Shown one piece after another: positions 49,141 to 60,774 of a DNA stretch of 64,000 bases (position 1 is its first letter; every line of letters starts with the position of its first letter). This stretch comes from Cristatella mucedo (taxonomy: Eukaryota > Bryozoa > Phylactolaemata > Cristatellidae). The stretch lies in the NCBI GenBank assembly GCA_009760855.2, contig WPIO01000029.1, positions 221,501 to 285,500 on the forward strand. The letters are read 5' to 3'. The notes beneath the pieces are model-generated. The model made no database searches, had not been told where the DNA came from, and saw only the letters and a program-made list of their open reading frames with translations. The position numbers were made by a program, and so were the translations under genes.

Positions 49141-50794
49141 GACCTACTGGTCGTCTTGATGTAAAGTTATCGGTGATTGCTGCCCATGTGTTGATGCCGT
49201 GCATAGAATAAGGCTTTCAGCAAAGGCATCGTAGCTGCTGTAGCTTCATCAGGACTCGGATGGGGTCATGTATTTCAGTAAAATATCATCGCTAACAATG
49301 ATGCCCGTGCATCTCATCTTGCCGTGTTAACATGGCAATTCGAACCCACCAGTGAACGTCAAAGTAAAGTATACCAAACTAAAAGAAATTACAGAAGTTT
49401 TTATTGTCTCATGCTTGATTTTTTTATTTGCAGTTTGGTTGAATGTTATTAGAAAGTTTTGCCTCTACCCGAGAATGATTTCCTCCTCTTTCTGAAGTCA
49501 TCCAAAGCTGGCAAGAAGGACTTGATCTCTCCATACCCGATGATGCCAGCTCTAGACAAAGAGCCAATCACTCAATGATTTGGCTCCTAAGAAAGGCTAT
49601 CAGGTTGCTGTGGGCAGATAGCCCTTGGCTGACTAACATTTATCCATGGCAAGGCATCAGACATAGCAGAGTAGCTTGGTCACAGCTGGTGATCCGATAG
49701 CAGCAGCAGACTTTGAGCTTCTGCACGAGCAGCTGCCACCAGAAGCTTTATCGGTGTTTTGTACGTCTAAAGTTGGCAACTAGGAAGAGTTCAATCTCAG
49801 CCTACCGATTCGTATCTAGGTTTCTGCATAAGTGTGCCAAAACAGTATGGACCATTGGTCCGGCGTTCATTTGCCCCCACAGGCATTTCTTCAAGGAAAC
49901 AGTAGCTGGCTCATGTTTCTTGCTCTGCAGGAGCAGCCACTCTCCAAGGGTTCATTAGCAGATCCAGGGGTCTCTAAGGATATCAGAACAGACAAGCTGG
50001 CAAAGAGGTGCAGCAGCTAATCACGTACAGAGACTCCAGTGTCTACCGATCAGTTCAGTCCAGAGGTGGGAGCTATCGTAAACTTGTAGCTTCAGCGTGG
50101 AAGAGAGTTCAGTGCGAAGACTTGCCTAAAGCCGGGGCTGGCTGGATGCCTTTGTGGTGTCACGGAAGCAGCCGACAGCTTGACACGAGTCTGCTGCCAA
50201 TTCTTGCCGACTCATATGCATAAGCCGTTTTCTTCCGGTGGGTTAATTGAGGCACTATAGAGCTTATCAAAGCCAGAACCTACTGGCACTGCTAGAAGAC
50301 TGATTTACACTGCACATTTGACCGGTGTTGAAATCCTATTTCGGAAGTAGCAGACATGCAACATAATGTGAATGCCGATCATCGAGAAAAATCGAAGTGG
50401 CTGTCGAGTTCTTACCTCCACGAACCTTGGCATGTTTCCAGTTTTCATTTTAATTCCTGTCTCCTTCGAGATTTATGCTTATCCTTGCTTGTCTGCTAGC
50501 TCTCAAAAAGGTGGAGTGATCATTGCATTGCCAGCCGGCTCATCATAGTTTGCATACACTTTTCATTGTGCCATCGGCCAGTTCGTGTTGACTTGTCATT
50601 TTTTTTCTCATTAAATTTTCGATAGCATAGCTACAAACGAGTTTAGACAACTTTGGTGGCTGGGAGTGCATTTCCAAAAAAAGAAATATAAATAATAGGT
50701 AGTTTTTATAGCACCCTAAAAGCTAGATCTCTATCCAGATGCTTTACAACTCGCTGCAATAGAAGCTGTAGCCAAGGGTTAAGGATAATAATAA

Positions 50795-51670
50795 CAATAA
50801 TAAAACACTTGATAAAGTGCCCTCAGAGAATCTCTTTCTAGGCGCTTTACATTTGCTGCAAAGGGAAATGCAATTGAATGGTGAGTAAAATCATGCTTGA
50901 AAAACAAACACTGAATAATATGGTTAGGGGGTGACATGCACAGGGTCAGCATGCAAATGTGATTAGTGGCAGCATGCACAGTGTCAGTACGCATAAGCAC
51001 ATCAAGGACGAATCACAGGGACCCACTAAATGCTGTCCTAAATAGGTGTGTTTTTAAGTTCTTTTTAAATGTGGTCAGGCCAGGGGATGTTCTGACGCAG
51101 GTCTGGGAGGGAGTTCCAGGCTTTGGGAGCATACGAACTAAATGCACGGTCTCCAAAGGATTTAAGGTTTTTACGAGGTATTTGTAGACTGTTGGATTCC
51201 GAATAGCAGATGGTACGATTATATGGCCTGATGGGGTAGTATATTTGAGAGATAGGCTGGAGCCAAAGAAGGAAGTGACCTAAAAGTGAGCAACAAGACC
51301 TTGAAGTCAATCCGTTGCGTGACTGGTAGCCAGTGCGAGTCGGCAAGAAGTGGTGTAATGTGGCAAGTACGACGCTCACGACAGACAAGCGTAGCTGCAG
51401 AGTTTTGCACCAGTTGCAATCGCCTGATCGCACATGCCGGTAGGGCCAGTAAGCAGTGAGTTGCAGAAGTCGAGACAGGATGTCACGAATGCATGGACCA
51501 ACTTGGACGTGGTATCCTTATCTAAACAAGCCCGAGTTCTAGCAATGTTATAAAGCTGAAAATAGGCAGATTTGACTGTGGAGCTGATATGATCGTCTAA
51601 CGAGGGGTCGCTTTGGAACATGACACTTTGATTTCGAGCTGATTCAACCGGAGATATGCTGGCAGAGCCA
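50795..51670 (-). mobile_element. LINE 3' fragment
   Basis: The minus strand reads KIGSASISPVESARNQSVMF, SYFQLYNIARTRACLDKD-like sequence, FVTSCLDFCNSLLTG and FSSYAPKAWNSLPD. The hairpin tail is at 50815-50850 with the AATAAT repeat at its end. It is 5'-truncated and runs into a CA/CGCACA-rich tract at 51700. Confidence 0.83.
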
Positions 51671-51689
51671 ATTTTGAGCGCATGGGGGT

Positions 51690-52160
51690 GGACGCCTGCG
51701 AGTGCGCGCACACACACATTCACACACAAACACGAACAAGCATCCTCGCTCACAGCCCTCATGTACTCTCGTGCATGCACTGCTTACACACATACACTAC
51801 TCACTACATACATTACTCACGCACACACATATGCACGCACACACAGCACGTACACCTCTTGCACACATCATGCATATACATGTGCGCACTTTGACAAAAC
51901 AAGCATGACAACAAATGAACCTATCCATTTCAAGTGTCCATGCGCATGTAAATGCATGCACGCACATACATTCACGCATGCACACACATACACCTGTGCT
52001 CTTATATTCACGTGCAACCACAAACATGCATTCGGTTGCTGCATATACAGTAGGTGCACTTGTCCCTGCTATGGTTACTTTTTATTTCCGTGTATACACA
52101 GTTCCTCTCCGAGTTCGTGGGTATGCACGTGTGTGTGTGTGTATGTGTGTGAGCGTGTTT
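51690..52160. repeat. CA/GCACA-rich low-complexity tract
   Basis: Irregular CACACA, GCACGCA and TACACA runs over about 470 bases, ending in a short TG run. It produces several His/Thr- or Cys/Val-rich open frames that are not genes. Confidence 0.8.
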
Positions 52161-52245
52161 AAGTGTGAATTTGCACGGTCATTAAGTGCTTGATTTGATT
52201 TATACCCCCTTTTTTGCTTGTTTGGGTGCCAATAAACAAATGCCA

Positions 52246-52290
52246 GTCTCGTTAGCTCAATCGGTAGAGCAATGGGTAACCCAGAGACTG
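52246..52290 (+). repeat. tRNA-like 5' half (A box only)
   Basis: GTCTCGTTAGCTCAATCGGT then AGAGCAATGGGTAACCC has the D-arm and anticodon-stem look of a tRNA, including an A box. No B box or T arm follows, so it is a tRNA fragment or SINE head, not a functional tRNA gene. Confidence 0.5.
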
Positions 52291-52479
52291 CTAAATTGCT
52301 TCTGTAGATGCAAAATTCTTTGGTCCACAATCCCATTACAGAAGGCTTTCAGTCGCTCTGTGTTTTGAAATTGCCGAGCAGAGTGAAAACATTGCAGGCA
52401 TAACTGCCATTCGTAACTGCCATCTGCGTGCTGCAAAAGAGGCTAGCTGATCGGGGATTGTGAATGTAAGTGAAAAGTC

Positions 52480-52575
52480 ACTTAAGCTGCCGAATTGATA
52501 TAGCAGCATAAGAGCTTTAGTAGCCACCACCCTGGTTTCAGTGGGTGGCACTATAGGATTGCCTGCTGGAAGACT
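52480..52575 (-). mobile_element. SINE family A, body fragment
   Basis: Degraded reversed body: atatagcagcataagagctt, gccaccaccctggtttcagt, tataggattgcctgc. Confidence 0.45.
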
Positions 52576-52824
52576 GCAAGTTACTGCGAGGGTCATGAAG
52601 ACATGCACCATACCCTAGGGCTAGGAACAAGGGAAATTAGATTACAGCTTATTAGTATTTACGAGCTAATGACTTTCTGGCTCTCTGAAAGAGTGCATCT
52701 CCCAGCTCGTGATATTCTGCAACCTAGCTGAGACTCAAGACACCGGTCTGTTCTGTTGCCATCTGCATTTTCTCACATAAATCTCCTGACCTGCTCCCAA
52801 GGTGTTGTTGGACGCTCTTCTTTA

Positions 52825-52960
52825 GGTCTTCACCTGGCAGTGCGGTGCTCCTACAACACGACCTAGGTCGTGGGTTCGAGTCATGTGGCAGACAATTCCT
52901 TATTGCCTGATCCACTCATTGTAAAACCCGATGAGGTTGTCCTGCTAAAATATTAATGAG
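52825..52960 (+). mobile_element. SINE family A, decayed
   Basis: It carries acctaggtcgtgggttcgag (B box) and caattccttattgcctgatc; the rest of the body is eroded. Confidence 0.55.
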
Positions 52961-53658
52961 GTTGGTCCAATTATGCTTGCTGTCAGGTATTATCAGTTTA
53001 TGCTAAGAAGATTTTAGTTCTCTTAGCAGTACTGTCCAAATGTGCTGACTGCCTCCTAGTAGATTCCTTTGACCTAACATGAGCCACGAGCGTACATATT
53101 GGCGTGTCTAGATATTTATTACGATGCAAACATCGGTAACGTATTTGACTCAGCATGTACATACAGGTAAAACTAATTCTCTTCCCTTGCTTTTTCTGCT
53201 ACAAGGCAAGGGACGCCTCTGACGGATTCCCTCAGCCATACGCAGGCCTGTGGTATTGAATAGAGCAGCACAGTCGCTCTCTAATTCCGACACTCACTAG
53301 TGACATATTTTCGTGACCGGCATGTATAGGAATTCGTCTAGTTGAATACGGCGTTGCAGGTCTTCGCACATAGCCAGGCTCAACTGCTGAAACGGCAGGC
53401 TTAACATTTTCCCTCTCTTTCCTTTCCTTGTTTGAAGAGCAAACATGTTTCTTGCGACCGAGCGTTGCTCACTCCTGCTTAACTGGTTGTTGCTGAGCAG
53501 GCCATCGATTTAGCCATGCAAATAGCAGAATGAGCAAACTGTTTCCACCATGTCATGCAAAACGTCTTTACTGTTTTAGCCATCTAAACGAAATGTGCAG
53601 CTGAACCCTCAGCCGAATTCGCATCGTAGCGCTGAACAGTCCAGCAGGATATCTTAGT

Positions 53659-53758
<100 letters not shown>

Positions 53759-54477
53759 TGATGAAAGGAAAATACCTCTTGCCATGCAATGGAGTTGAAC
53801 CCGTTGGACCTCTGAAAAAACAGCAGAGGAAGGGAGAGAGTCGCACCACCAATTCATTCCTGTGAAATGCAAAGGCTCATAGAGCTCCATTGACCTTGCA
53901 GTGCTCGCGGGCACCCGCGGCGCTCGGTCTGCAGTGCCCGGGGGTGCCTAGCTACGCTTATGCCTGAGCCCCGAGTGCCCAGTGGTGGCCACCCCCCCCC
54001 CCACACACACACTCACTCGAACATTTATAGCTGCACGCGGTCTGCTGCTTGTCTTAATCCTGCAAGCAGGCAGAATCAGGGAAGCTCGCAATACCCTACT
54101 GGATGCACACTGCCTCGGTTCCCGCGACTTGCTTAGAAAGCATGCGCTGCCTTGCTGGACAGGGGCTTTTTTCAGCCAACGCTGGCCGGTTCTCTTCGAC
54201 CTGGAATTTTGTTTAGTTTGGTTGAAAGCGCGAGGAGGCCGTCTAGCGCTAAACAAACTTTTCGCCGTTGGCTCCTAAGCGAAAAAAGGTGGAAGTCACT
54301 CTGCATTCCCGACCCAGAGCCCCAAGAATTCGTTTGGCTTGGCTGGTTTGCCTGTTTGCCTTCATAGGAAACAATTGGTTTCGGCTGCTCAGTATTGGCA
54401 TGAGACCGATGCAGCTCTGCTGACATCCGCTCTGCTTGCAAGCCACCACGTCCGTGCTTCGTGCCGCGTGGCCAGTA

Positions 54478-54479
<2 letters not shown>

Positions 54480-54574
<95 letters not shown>
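54480..54574. repeat. (TGGC)n tetranucleotide array, about 23 units
   Basis: Perfect TGGC repeats. Frames translate as Leu-Ala-Gly-Trp or Pro-Ala-Ser-Gln repeats and are not genes. Confidence 0.95.
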
Positions 54575-55561
54575 CTGTGCAAAGCAAGCTCTGCTGAATC
54601 CTATTTGGCTCGGGCGATCGAACTCTAGGTGCTCGATCGCCCGGTTTGAAGGCGCCTCCCCCAACCGTCGAGTTGCAGCCATTGATTTGAGACTGAGCGG
54701 CTTAGCCAGGATTTAGCCGAAGATAGGTTCGTTCTTGATCTTGTCCGATGAAGCCAATAACAGGAAGACTTAGCTGGGGCAAGCATCGGACGGCTTGGCC
54801 TCTCGGCACCCATTTCGTGTCGGTCCAAGGAGGCCATAACCCATCGTACCCCTTCCCTATACCATTGGCAGTGGAGCAAGCCAAGACATGTTCTTTGCCC
54901 TTCGAAGCAGAGCTTTGCCGAGATCAACGCCGCACTACATCGACGTTGTAGGGCAAGCGGTTCACCTTCATGTGTGCTATGACAGCCAGTAGCGTGATGG
55001 GAGGTGTAGCGATTGCTAAGCAGAGCTGAATGCCTATGGGCTACTTATTGCAAGCAGTTGTAGATCAGCTCACTCGGCCCCTTTTTTATGCTAGGTTCAG
55101 AATTGCCAAGGTACACTGAATATGCACTACTGAAGATGCGACAGCTGCTTGCCAAAAATACACTTTTGCATTACACCGGATAGGACGCTTGCTGTCTAGT
55201 AGTCGACACATGTTCGATCACACCGGCGGCATGCGCACACACCAAAGTCTTGGCATTAGTAACTGCCTTGATGAGCAAACTCAACAGTCCATGTTGAACT
55301 CGTGTTTTCTGTACGGGCCTTTTGCATTGCACCTAGCGAGAAAATGTGCAGTGAAGGTCGTACACGCTTTCATGAAACTTCTGCATGTCGCTGTAGGGGG
55401 GCTGAGAGTTTACTGTCACACTTACCGTACCTCTGTCCTCCACCCAAGGGCATTTGGATATATTGGCTGATAGCCTAGCCTCTCGTCTTAAAATGATGAC
55501 AATGACTATTCAGCAATTGCCCACACAGCGGCACACTGGCATTTGGTCATAAAGACTGCAG

Positions 55562-55735
55562 CGGTAGTGGCTCACTAGGTAAGGCGGTTGCTTTTCGCGA
55601 CCTCGGCCCCGAGGTCGTAGGTTCGCATCCTGCGGTGGGCGATCCTTTATTGCTACTGCAAGCGGTGGTGATAGCCGTAAAGGCTCTTCTGTCGCTATAC
55701 AAAAAGAGACTGTTAAATCAGCTAGGATTTACTTA
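55562..55735 (+). mobile_element. SINE family A, near full length
   Basis: Head with ggctcactaggtaaggcggt (A-box region) and ggtcgtaggttcgcatcctg (B box). The body is gggcgatcctttattgctac, gcggtggtgatagccgtaaa, ggctcttctgtcgctataca, and the end ctgttaaatcagctag. Confidence 0.8.
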
Positions 55736-56181
55736 ACTCTGCACATGCATCTTGCGTGTTCAATTTTTTCTGACTAGTTTTCTCAGTAATCACACACGAG
55801 TCAGCACTTATCTATGCATGCTTGGGAGCATTATGGTCCCAGTGAAATCGGTGCTGCTATGTGCTGAGCTATGTTGCCTTGAAAGTATGCTACCTATGGG
55901 TAATAATAAATGTTTAGCTTTCCCTCATACTTAAGCAATTTGATATCAAATTTTATGAGAAACCTTTTCCGCGTGACTTTTGTTATTATAGAAATTCGTA
56001 ATGCAGCTGCACTGTGGGGAATGTCCTGAAATCAGTAGTTTTATTTTCTGTTTTCCATCAGCCCCCCAGTTGCTCTCTGACGCATTAGCATTCTTGACAT
56101 TTATGCAATATTTCTGCTTATTCTTGTTTGGGTGCAGTTGTACTAGCAATACAGTTAGAAAATGCTACCAAGTGCTGTGGC

Positions 56182-56748
56182 AGTGACTGGAGAAGGTGGT
56201 TTGTTTTTCCTAGCTGGTGGTTGCATCTCTGGCGGCATGTCTGTTGCTATGGTTTGCATGCTGCTCATATACAGGAAATGAAAAGCTACATATCAGTCGT
56301 GCTGACTCATAGATGTGGTTCTTGCAACTGTACCTGCAAAGTCTCCAGTAGCCCGAAGAAGCATTGCTTCATGTGAATGCTAATGAGCGACATATTCAGA
56401 TGCTAAAACTTGTGATCCGATATTTAGCAATTTATGCGAGATAACAGACTTGCCAAATAAGCCATTGCCCACAGCGACTATTCTTTAATTTCTGCTTTAT
56501 TATTACTACTCCTTATGAATCAGAACTCCGGGTCACAGCGAAGCAGGACTTTATGGTTTGTTCTTACCATCAATGCTGGGTTTGGACAGGTGCATCTGTA
56601 CAATTGCATCGAAGTGATCTTCAAATATTTGTTTTTGTCTTGCAGACGTCAAGAGAGGATGTATGTGCTTTATAAAGGAGAGAATCAGAAGTGGGCCTTT
56701 GTTCCAAATTTGGAATTTAAAAAAAGATTGAATCTGCGTGACTCATAA
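56182..56748 (+). CDS. Candidate terminal exons of an unidentified membrane protein
   Basis: One frame around 56182-56272 encodes VTGEGGLFFLAGGCISGGMS then VAMVCMLLIY, a plausible membrane helix. A second segment, 56646-56748, follows the strong acceptor gtttttgtcttgcag and encodes RQERMYVLYKGENQKWAFVP then NLEFKKRLNLRDS and TAA. The phases would match if the first segment ended TACAG|gaaatg, but that donor is GA, not GT. Only the second exon has an ordinary splice site. The family is unknown. Confidence 0.22.
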
Positions 56749-57717
56749 TGATTAACTGAAAAAACCAGTGAAATGTGCTATAAATAGGTCGTGGGTGACT
56801 CATTCCCCACAGGTACGACTATTGAACTCAAGTAAATGGATCAAGATGATTTGATTTACTGACGATCCTTTGTGATTGGCCTGGCAGCAGTAATACAATA
56901 TTGACTCTCTACAGCAGGATATATTTAAGCCTCATTGAGCAGATACTGGATCTAGAAGACAGCTTTATGGGGTAGAGTATATATGAGAATTGATCGATGC
57001 GGCAGGATATGAGTCTGTCATAGCATGTCATGTACAAATAGAATCTAATAAATTGCACTATCAGCTTGTTGCATAGGCTCTCATTGCTGTTAAGTACACG
57101 GTGTCGTCACGGTAGTGCCGGGTTCATCTTTGTCCTAGATGTGCAAGGTAAACTAATGCATAACACTAACAGGTAGAGCAGGTTATTGCTAGTGGATAAT
57201 TTTTGGTAGCGCTCGAGTGGCCTTCACACCGTTAGATTGGTCATGTTGCATCGTTTTTGTCTTGTAATTCCCGTGGTCTTAGCAATTAAGTTAAGCAACC
57301 ATCACACTACAGCTGCCACTCAGACTTAACTCTCGGCTGCAGGCTGACATCCATCGTTTATGAGGCAGGCAATCAATCAATTAGTCTTGCTAGCTTGGTT
57401 GATTTTCAGTCTGGGCCCATGGAGCTACGAACGTTCTTACACTGCATTCTGCTTAAAAAAAAATACCCAAATGAGGTTTGGTCAGGAGCTGCTCACGGTT
57501 TGCCGAGCAGGAGTATTTATGTTTAGGGTTAGGTTTAGGGGCAGCGTGGACTTGGGCAAAACATCGTCAATGAGCTTAACCTTGGCCTCTCCCAGACCAA
57601 CGTTGGGGAGGCCAAAGGGCATGCCAGACGGCACTCATGTCCTGCAGCATGCCCCCTGCTAGAGGGAGACCACAGCAGCCGGCCACTCCCTCAATTTCCC
57701 CCTTGCAGGGTAGAATA

Positions 57718-57785
57718 AAAAAATATAATTCATCTGTATAGCCCTCTAAGAGAACTTGATCTCAATGTTCTGGTCAGGCTGCTTT
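57718..57785 (-). repeat. Solo SINE/LINE tail
   Basis: It reads aattcatctgtatagccctctaagagaacttgatctc, the same junction as in SINE family B, without the tRNA-like head. Confidence 0.55.
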
Positions 57786-58399
57786 GCGGCTGCAGTGCAA
57801 GACACAATGGAGCTCGAAGGACCTCGAAGCTTCGAGGATCCCTGTAACCTCTAACGTGGGCAAAGTACGAAAGCTGTGCACAGAGGATGTGACATCATCG
57901 ATCTATCTAGGTAACTGGTGTCCGATGATGACACGTTTCTCGTGCAGGGCTCTGCAGCAAAAACCTCCCTCTGGTCTGATTTTGCAGAAATGTCGCTAGC
58001 ACCATTTGCTATTCGAAACCTGCATTTGCCAGTAGGTTTGCTTACGAAGTGTTGCTCAATCGTAATGAATGCTGGGCAACTTGGTCTGGAGTGGGCAGCA
58101 TCTACTGCATGCGATTGCAACCACTCGGTGTCATTATTACTTGAAAATTGAACAGCTGTAAAGGCATTTCCCGATCACATAAACATATGCTAATGGGAGT
58201 ACCTCAGCTCACGGCATCTGTCGGAAGCTGAGAGTGAGAGATATCTACATCCCACGACAATGCGATGCCGTCTTTCAACTCCATGGAGACACTCGCACTG
58301 GTATGCATTATTGTGCACGAAGAATTCTTAGCTGTACTTACACTGGCTGACGTGTGAGAATGCCATCAAGCGCTGCTTGTGACGTTTCACATGTAAAGA

Positions 58400-59600
58400 G
58401 CACACAGCTCTCGTAAGGGGCAGGCTACCAGAGCTTGGTTGGAGACGTCAAGGTCATGGTCAATGTAGCAATAGATGTAGCAGGACTTCGATTTGCACCT
58501 GCTCCAGGAGTCGCTCTCGCGCAGGCTCTTGTTACAGGTACTTTTGCTTGACACCCGCTGCATGCTGCTTCCACTGCTGCTGAAGCTGGCAGGGCCCATT
58601 TCGAATGGACGCACACTGACCGGGTGCTCACGCCTTATCCCCGTGTGCATCATTTGCCGCTCGCCGAGCCTCTGGCTCAACTGCTTGCTGGGCTAGCCAA
58701 GGCTGAGCGTGTGTGGCTCGGTTTGCGTTTGGAGTGAAATCCGGTTCTGTCTCTTTCCGTTCTAGGGGCTTGAGTGGGCGTGCCTTATGACCAGCATGCT
58801 TATCGCTGTTTGCCTGCCAATCAAGGCAAGTTGACACAGGCTCCGAGCAAGTGGCTTTGCCCGATCTGAGCCCGTCGACCGGCAGCGGCAGCGCCAGCAG
58901 CAGGAGGCTGCAGCAGCAGCAGCCCTACGAGAGGCAGAGCGGAACCGCTGCTCCGCCTTGAGCGCCCGGCAGCTCGGCTGCTGCAGTCGCAAGCCCTGCC
59001 GGGTAAGAGCCGAGAGCAGCCGACTGCTTCTGGCGAAACTGTGGTGACGGCGCAATCCGGCGGGTGCCTGAGCTTTCAAACCTGCCGACGAATGGGGCAT
59101 CGACCGGAAGCTCGAGAGAGCATGCTGTCGTGAGCAGACGGTCTGGAAGTACTGCCGCCACCACTGCCTCGCCGCCGAGCGCTCGAACCATCGAGTCCTG
59201 CCCATGGCAGCGGCTGCGGCAGCCGTGACGATGCCGGTGGCCACATCTGCTACTGCGGCTGGCACGTTCACGGCGGCGGCAGGGGGCGATGTCCGCCAAG
59301 ACGCAGCAGCAGCAGGGCCGGGCTGCGCTTGCTCGTCGTGTGGCGAAGCTTTCGATGGCAGCAGGAAGCGTCGGCTGGTGGACGCGTGCGGTCACGCTCG
59401 CTGCTACTCGTGCGTGGTCAGCGAAGAGCAGTGTCCCAGCTGCCATAGGCCGCCGCCCGGTGCCCAGCGCACTGCAGGTGCGTCGGCAGCGGCAGCAAAG
59501 GCGGCATTCTCGTCTCTGTTACCGTGGCAGCGCTTTTTGTCCGGCAATCGTGCACACCGAGAGCAGCTCAGGCTTTGAGTATGGAAAGCTCTCGCGTTTA
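58400..59600. promoter_or_regulatory. CpG-rich, GC-rich stretch around the RING exon
   Basis: Many CG dinucleotides (for example cgccgccgagcgctcg), in contrast to the AT-rich surroundings. Long frames are open on both strands, a side effect of GC richness. It is likely a promoter/first-exon island. Confidence 0.45.
59204..59477 (+). CDS. RING-finger protein, first coding exon (candidate)
   Basis: The start context is cccATGg. An alanine-rich leader of about 40 residues precedes a C3HC4-type RING: CACSSC, then 17 residues later CGHARCYSC, then CPSC. Proteins with this zinc-binding module are mostly ubiquitin E3 ligases. A donor CTGCAG|gtgcgt follows at 59478; without splicing the frame runs to 59578. 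The surrounding 58.8-59.6 kb is CpG-rich, as expected for a promoter-first-exon region. The CGH.RCYSC form recalls the RING of Drosophila Rolling pebbles (TANC family), but that is memory-based and weak. Downstream exons were not identified. Confidence 0.6.
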
Positions 59601-59689
59601 ACATCCGCTCATTCTTTGTGGCTTTGTGGAGTTGCAAATGGCAGTACTTCATATTCCAATGTAGGATGCCCGTGATGTGTTGTGTGCAT

Positions 59690-59872
<183 letters not shown>

Positions 59873-60697
59873 ATCATTGAAGTAGAAGTCTCCTCACTGC
59901 TGGCCTAATTCTGTGCTATGCTCCAGTGCTGGGTGCTGCAGTATTGAGCTTCTGATGTTTGACTGGACCTGGTATTGACAAGCACTCGGCTGCAGTAGAC
60001 GTTTGACACTTTTAAAGGAAATGACTTACTGTGGCAGAGCTTCTTCCCGGTCACCGATTGGCTGCCATGCTGCTAGTGAGCTAGAAGAGTGAGTTAAGAG
60101 CACAGCATGTGGAGAGTAAACACAGCTGGTGTACATGTCTTTTAACCAGTTTGCCCTGCGTCTCAGACTGCATTTTGCTACAGAACATATAGCTTTCCTC
60201 GATGTTTATGTTTGCTAGTGGTCACCTGAAGAACTTGAAGAAGGGCTTTAGGGGTCAGACCAAAAGCAAACCTTGCATTGTTGAAACTCGATGCATTCCC
60301 TCTACTTGATTGGCATGGTTCTGACCAACAAGTTTGGCAAGCTTTGCTATCAGCAGCTGGTTGGAAAAGCTAGTCTCATCACAGATCCATGCTAGGTGGC
60401 CCATTATGTATATGTGTGTGTGCACATATGCACAGTGCTACTTGCATGTCTGTGTGGTCGTGTGTATATGCATTCGTGCCATCACTTGTGGCTGTGTATG
60501 CACGCGAATGTACTCAAGTGTCTTGAACGTGTGCAAGTGCTTATATAGGCAAGCTAGGTCATATCGAGGTACTAAGTAACATTTATCAAATTACATTATC
60601 TTGTAAGATCGTTAGTCGTTAGTCTAACATGCAGTTGCTCCTAGGGCAGTCAATGTCTTTACTGCTGTTGCTGATTTCTTTGGTCACTGCCCCTCTC

Positions 60698-60774
<77 letters not shown>

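Noticed and set aside
52246-52320. Functional tRNA gene
   Set aside because: A-box half is present but no B box, T arm or matching acceptor stem follows.
54172-54716. Pro-Ala-Ser-Gln and Leu-Ala-Gly-Trp repeat proteins
   Set aside because: They translate the TGGC microsatellite.
58762-59446. Two long minus-strand Arg/Ala/Cys-rich frames
   Set aside because: They are products of GC-rich sequence opposite the RING exon, without domain or splice support.
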